This document shows, in pieces, positions 62,496 to 64,000 of a stretch of DNA of 64,000 nt. The stretch's first letter is position 1. Every line of letters begins with the position of its first letter. The notes under the pieces were generated by a model, which saw nothing but the letters and a program-made list of their open reading frames with translations, made no database searches and was not told where the DNA came from. This DNA comes from Escherichia sp. E4742 (GTDB taxonomy: Bacteria; Pseudomonadota; Gammaproteobacteria; Enterobacterales; Enterobacteriaceae). Made by a program: the position numbers and the translations under genes. The stretch is taken from NCBI RefSeq assembly GCF_005843885.1, contig NZ_CP040443.1, positions 3,906,001 to 3,970,000 of the forward strand, read 5' to 3'.

Positions 62496-63788
62496 ATGCT
62501 CGATCCCAATCTGCTGCGTAATGCGCCAGACGCAGTCGCTGAAAAACTGGCACGCCGGGGCTTTAAGCTGGATGTAGATAAGCTGGGCGCTCTCGAAGAG
62601 CGTCGTAAAGTATTGCAGGTCAAAACGGAAAACCTGCAAGCAGAGCGTAACTCTCGATCGAAATCCATCGGCCAGGCGAAAGCGCGCGGGGAAGATATCG
62701 AGCCTTTACGTCTGGAAGTGAACAAACTGGGCGAAGAGCTGGATGCAGCAAAAGCCGAGCTGGATGCTTTACAGGCTGAAATTCGCGATATCGCGCTGAC
62801 AATCCCTAACCTGCCTGCAGATGAAGTGCCGGTTGGTAAAGATGAAAATGACAACGTTGAAGTCAGCCGCTGGGGTACCCCGCGTGAATTTGACTTCGAA
62901 GTTCGTGACCACGTGACGCTGGGTGAAATGCACTCCGGCCTCGACTTTGCGGCAGCGGTTAAGCTGACAGGTTCGCGCTTTGTGGTGATGAAAGGGCAGA
63001 TCGCTCGCATGCACCGCGCACTGTCGCAGTTTATGCTGGACCTGCACACCGAGCAGCATGGCTATAGCGAAAACTATGTCCCGTACCTGGTTAACCAGGA
63101 TACGCTGTACGGTACGGGTCAGTTGCCGAAGTTTGCTGGCGATCTGTTCCATACTCGTCCGCTGGAAGAAGAAGCTGATACCAGTAACTACGCGCTGATC
63201 CCAACTGCAGAAGTTCCGCTGACCAACCTGGTTCGCGGTGAAATCATCGATGAAGATGATCTGCCGATCAAAATGACCGCTCATACCCCATGCTTCCGTT
63301 CTGAAGCCGGTTCTTATGGTCGTGATACCCGTGGTCTGATTCGTATGCACCAGTTCGACAAAGTTGAAATGGTTCAGATCGTGCGTCCGGAAGATTCAAT
63401 GGCGGCACTTGAAGAGATGACTGGTCATGCGGAGAAAGTCCTGCAACTGCTGGGCCTGCCGTACCGCAAAATCATCCTTTGCACTGGCGACATGGGCTTT
63501 GGCGCTTGCAAAACTTACGACCTGGAAGTATGGATCCCGGCACAGAACACCTACCGCGAGATCTCTTCCTGCTCCAACGTCTGGGATTTCCAGGCGCGTC
63601 GTATGCAGGCACGTTGCCGCAGTAAGTCTGACAAGAAAACCCGTCTGGTTCATACCCTGAACGGTTCTGGTCTGGCTGTTGGTCGTACGCTGGTTGCGGT
63701 AATGGAAAACTATCAGCAGGCTGATGGTCGTATTGAAGTACCAGAAGTTCTGCGCCCGTATATGAACGGACTGGAATATATCGGCTAA
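62496..63788 (+). CDS. serS: Seryl-tRNA synthetase SerS
   Basis: Class II aminoacyl-tRNA synthetase (430 aa) charging all serine tRNAs, including serW in this window, and tRNA-Sec. The N-terminal antiparallel coiled coil (about 27-100) binds the long variable arm. Class II motifs 2 and 3 are visible as TPCFRSEAGSYGRDTRGLIRMHQF and GSGLAVGRTLVAVMEN. A strong terminator follows. Confidence 0.98.
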   Translation: MLDPNLLRNAPDAVAEKLARRGFKLDVDKLGALEERRKVLQVKTENLQAERNSRSKSIGQAKARGEDIEPLRLEVNKLGEELDAAKAELDALQAEIRDIALTIPNLPADEVPVGKDENDNVEVSRWGTPREFDFEVRDHVTLGEMHSGLDFAAAVKLTGSRFVVMKGQIARMHRALSQFMLDLHTEQHGYSENYVPYLVNQDTLYGTGQLPKFAGDLFHTRPLEEEADTSNYALIPTAEVPLTNLVRGEIIDEDDLPIKMTAHTPCFRSEAGSYGRDTRGLIRMHQFDKVEMVQIVRPEDSMAALEEMTGHAEKVLQLLGLPYRKIILCTGDMGFGACKTYDLEVWIPAQNTYREISSCSNVWDFQARRMQARCRSKSDKKTRLVHTLNGSGLAVGRTLVAVMENYQQADGRIEVPEVLRPYMNGLEYIG

Positions 63789-63808
63789 TATCCAACTATT
63801 CTGAATCT

Positions 63809-63834
63809 AAAAAGCGCCTGCGGGCGCTTTTTTT
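63809..63834 (+). terminator. Terminator of serS
   Basis: AAAAGCGCC pairs with GGCGCTTTT around TGCG, followed by a T-run, 21 bp past serS. Confidence 0.93.
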
Positions 63835-63842
63835 ATCTCCCT

Positions 63843-63856
63843 TTGATACCAAACAA
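63843..63856 (+). promoter_or_regulatory. FNR site of the dmsABC upstream region
   Basis: TTGATACCAAACAA matches the FNR palindrome TTGAT-N4-ATCAA with one mismatch. The sequence to 64000 resembles the K-12 DNA between serS and dmsA (DMSO reductase), whose FNR activation is established. The dmsA coding region lies beyond the window end. Confidence 0.7.
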
Positions 63857-64000
63857 GAATTACAGCTGACTTAAGCGCAATACTACTTTCGAGTGAAAAT
63901 CTACCTATCCCGTTGATTTTCAAATTATTCGATGTATACAAGCCTATATAGCGTTCCGCTATGAAAATAATTACACAAGACGGTTTGTTACTGGAATCAA

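Overview
The window is a 64 kb piece of an Escherichia coli chromosome, or that of a very close relative. Gene order and protein sequences follow the E. coli backbone from rimK to serS almost gene for gene: rimK-ybjN-potFGHI-ybjO-rlmC, artJ and artPIQM, ybjP-ybjQ-amiD-ybjS-ybjT-ltaE-poxB-hcr-hcp-lysO-aqpZ-ybjD-ybjX, macAB-cspD-clpSA, then serW-infA-aat-cydCD-trxB-lrp-ftsK-lolA-rarA-serS, ending in the dmsA upstream region. It is not K-12, because an accessory island of about 15.6 kb splits the clpA-serW-infA junction. From general knowledge that type I-F CRISPR-Cas in E. coli sits at this junction, mostly in phylogroup B2-like strains, I infer such a strain; the sequence alone does not prove the phylogroup.

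Region 1 (1-13.8 kb) holds ribosomal protein modification (rimK), putrescine uptake (potFGHI), 23S rRNA methylation (rlmC) and arginine uptake (artJ, artPIQM, with ArgR-box-like operators), plus lipoprotein and peptidoglycan-recycling genes. Region 2 (13.8-24.1 kb) is metabolic and redox: ybjST, ltaE, poxB, the hcp-hcr nitric oxide response pair with a visible NsrR operator, the lysine exporter lysO and the aquaporin aqpZ. Between lysO and aqpZ lies an unusual GC-rich run of stem-loops. Region 3 (24.5-33.6 kb) contains ybjD (OLD-type nuclease), ybjX, the MacAB exporter, cspD and the ClpAS protease adaptor/unfoldase pair.

Region 4 (33.6-49.2 kb) is the island. It runs: CRISPR array 1 (11 repeats, 10 spacers), a complete type I-F operon (cas1, cas2-3, csy1, csy2, csy3, csy4/cas6f), a low-GC four-gene chaperone-usher fimbrial operon, tRNA-Ser(GGA) serW on the minus strand, then CRISPR array 2 (15 repeats, 14 spacers) just before infA. 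Both arrays read on the + strand and share the 28-nt Cas6f hairpin repeat. Their leaders have the same architecture to the base: a distal IHF consensus site inside a 60-bp-spaced inverted repeat, and a second IHF-like site nearer the array. Array 2, about 14 kb from cas1, is therefore very likely served by the same Cas1-Cas2-3 machinery. It carries a perfect 181-bp tandem duplication of three repeat-spacer units.

Region 5 (49.3-64 kb) is core again: translation initiation (infA), N-end rule transferase (aat, which works with ClpS/ClpA encoded on the other side of the island), the cydDC transporter, trxB, lrp, ftsK (with a LexA box), lolA, rarA and serS. No insertion sequence, transposase, integrase or prophage gene is visible.
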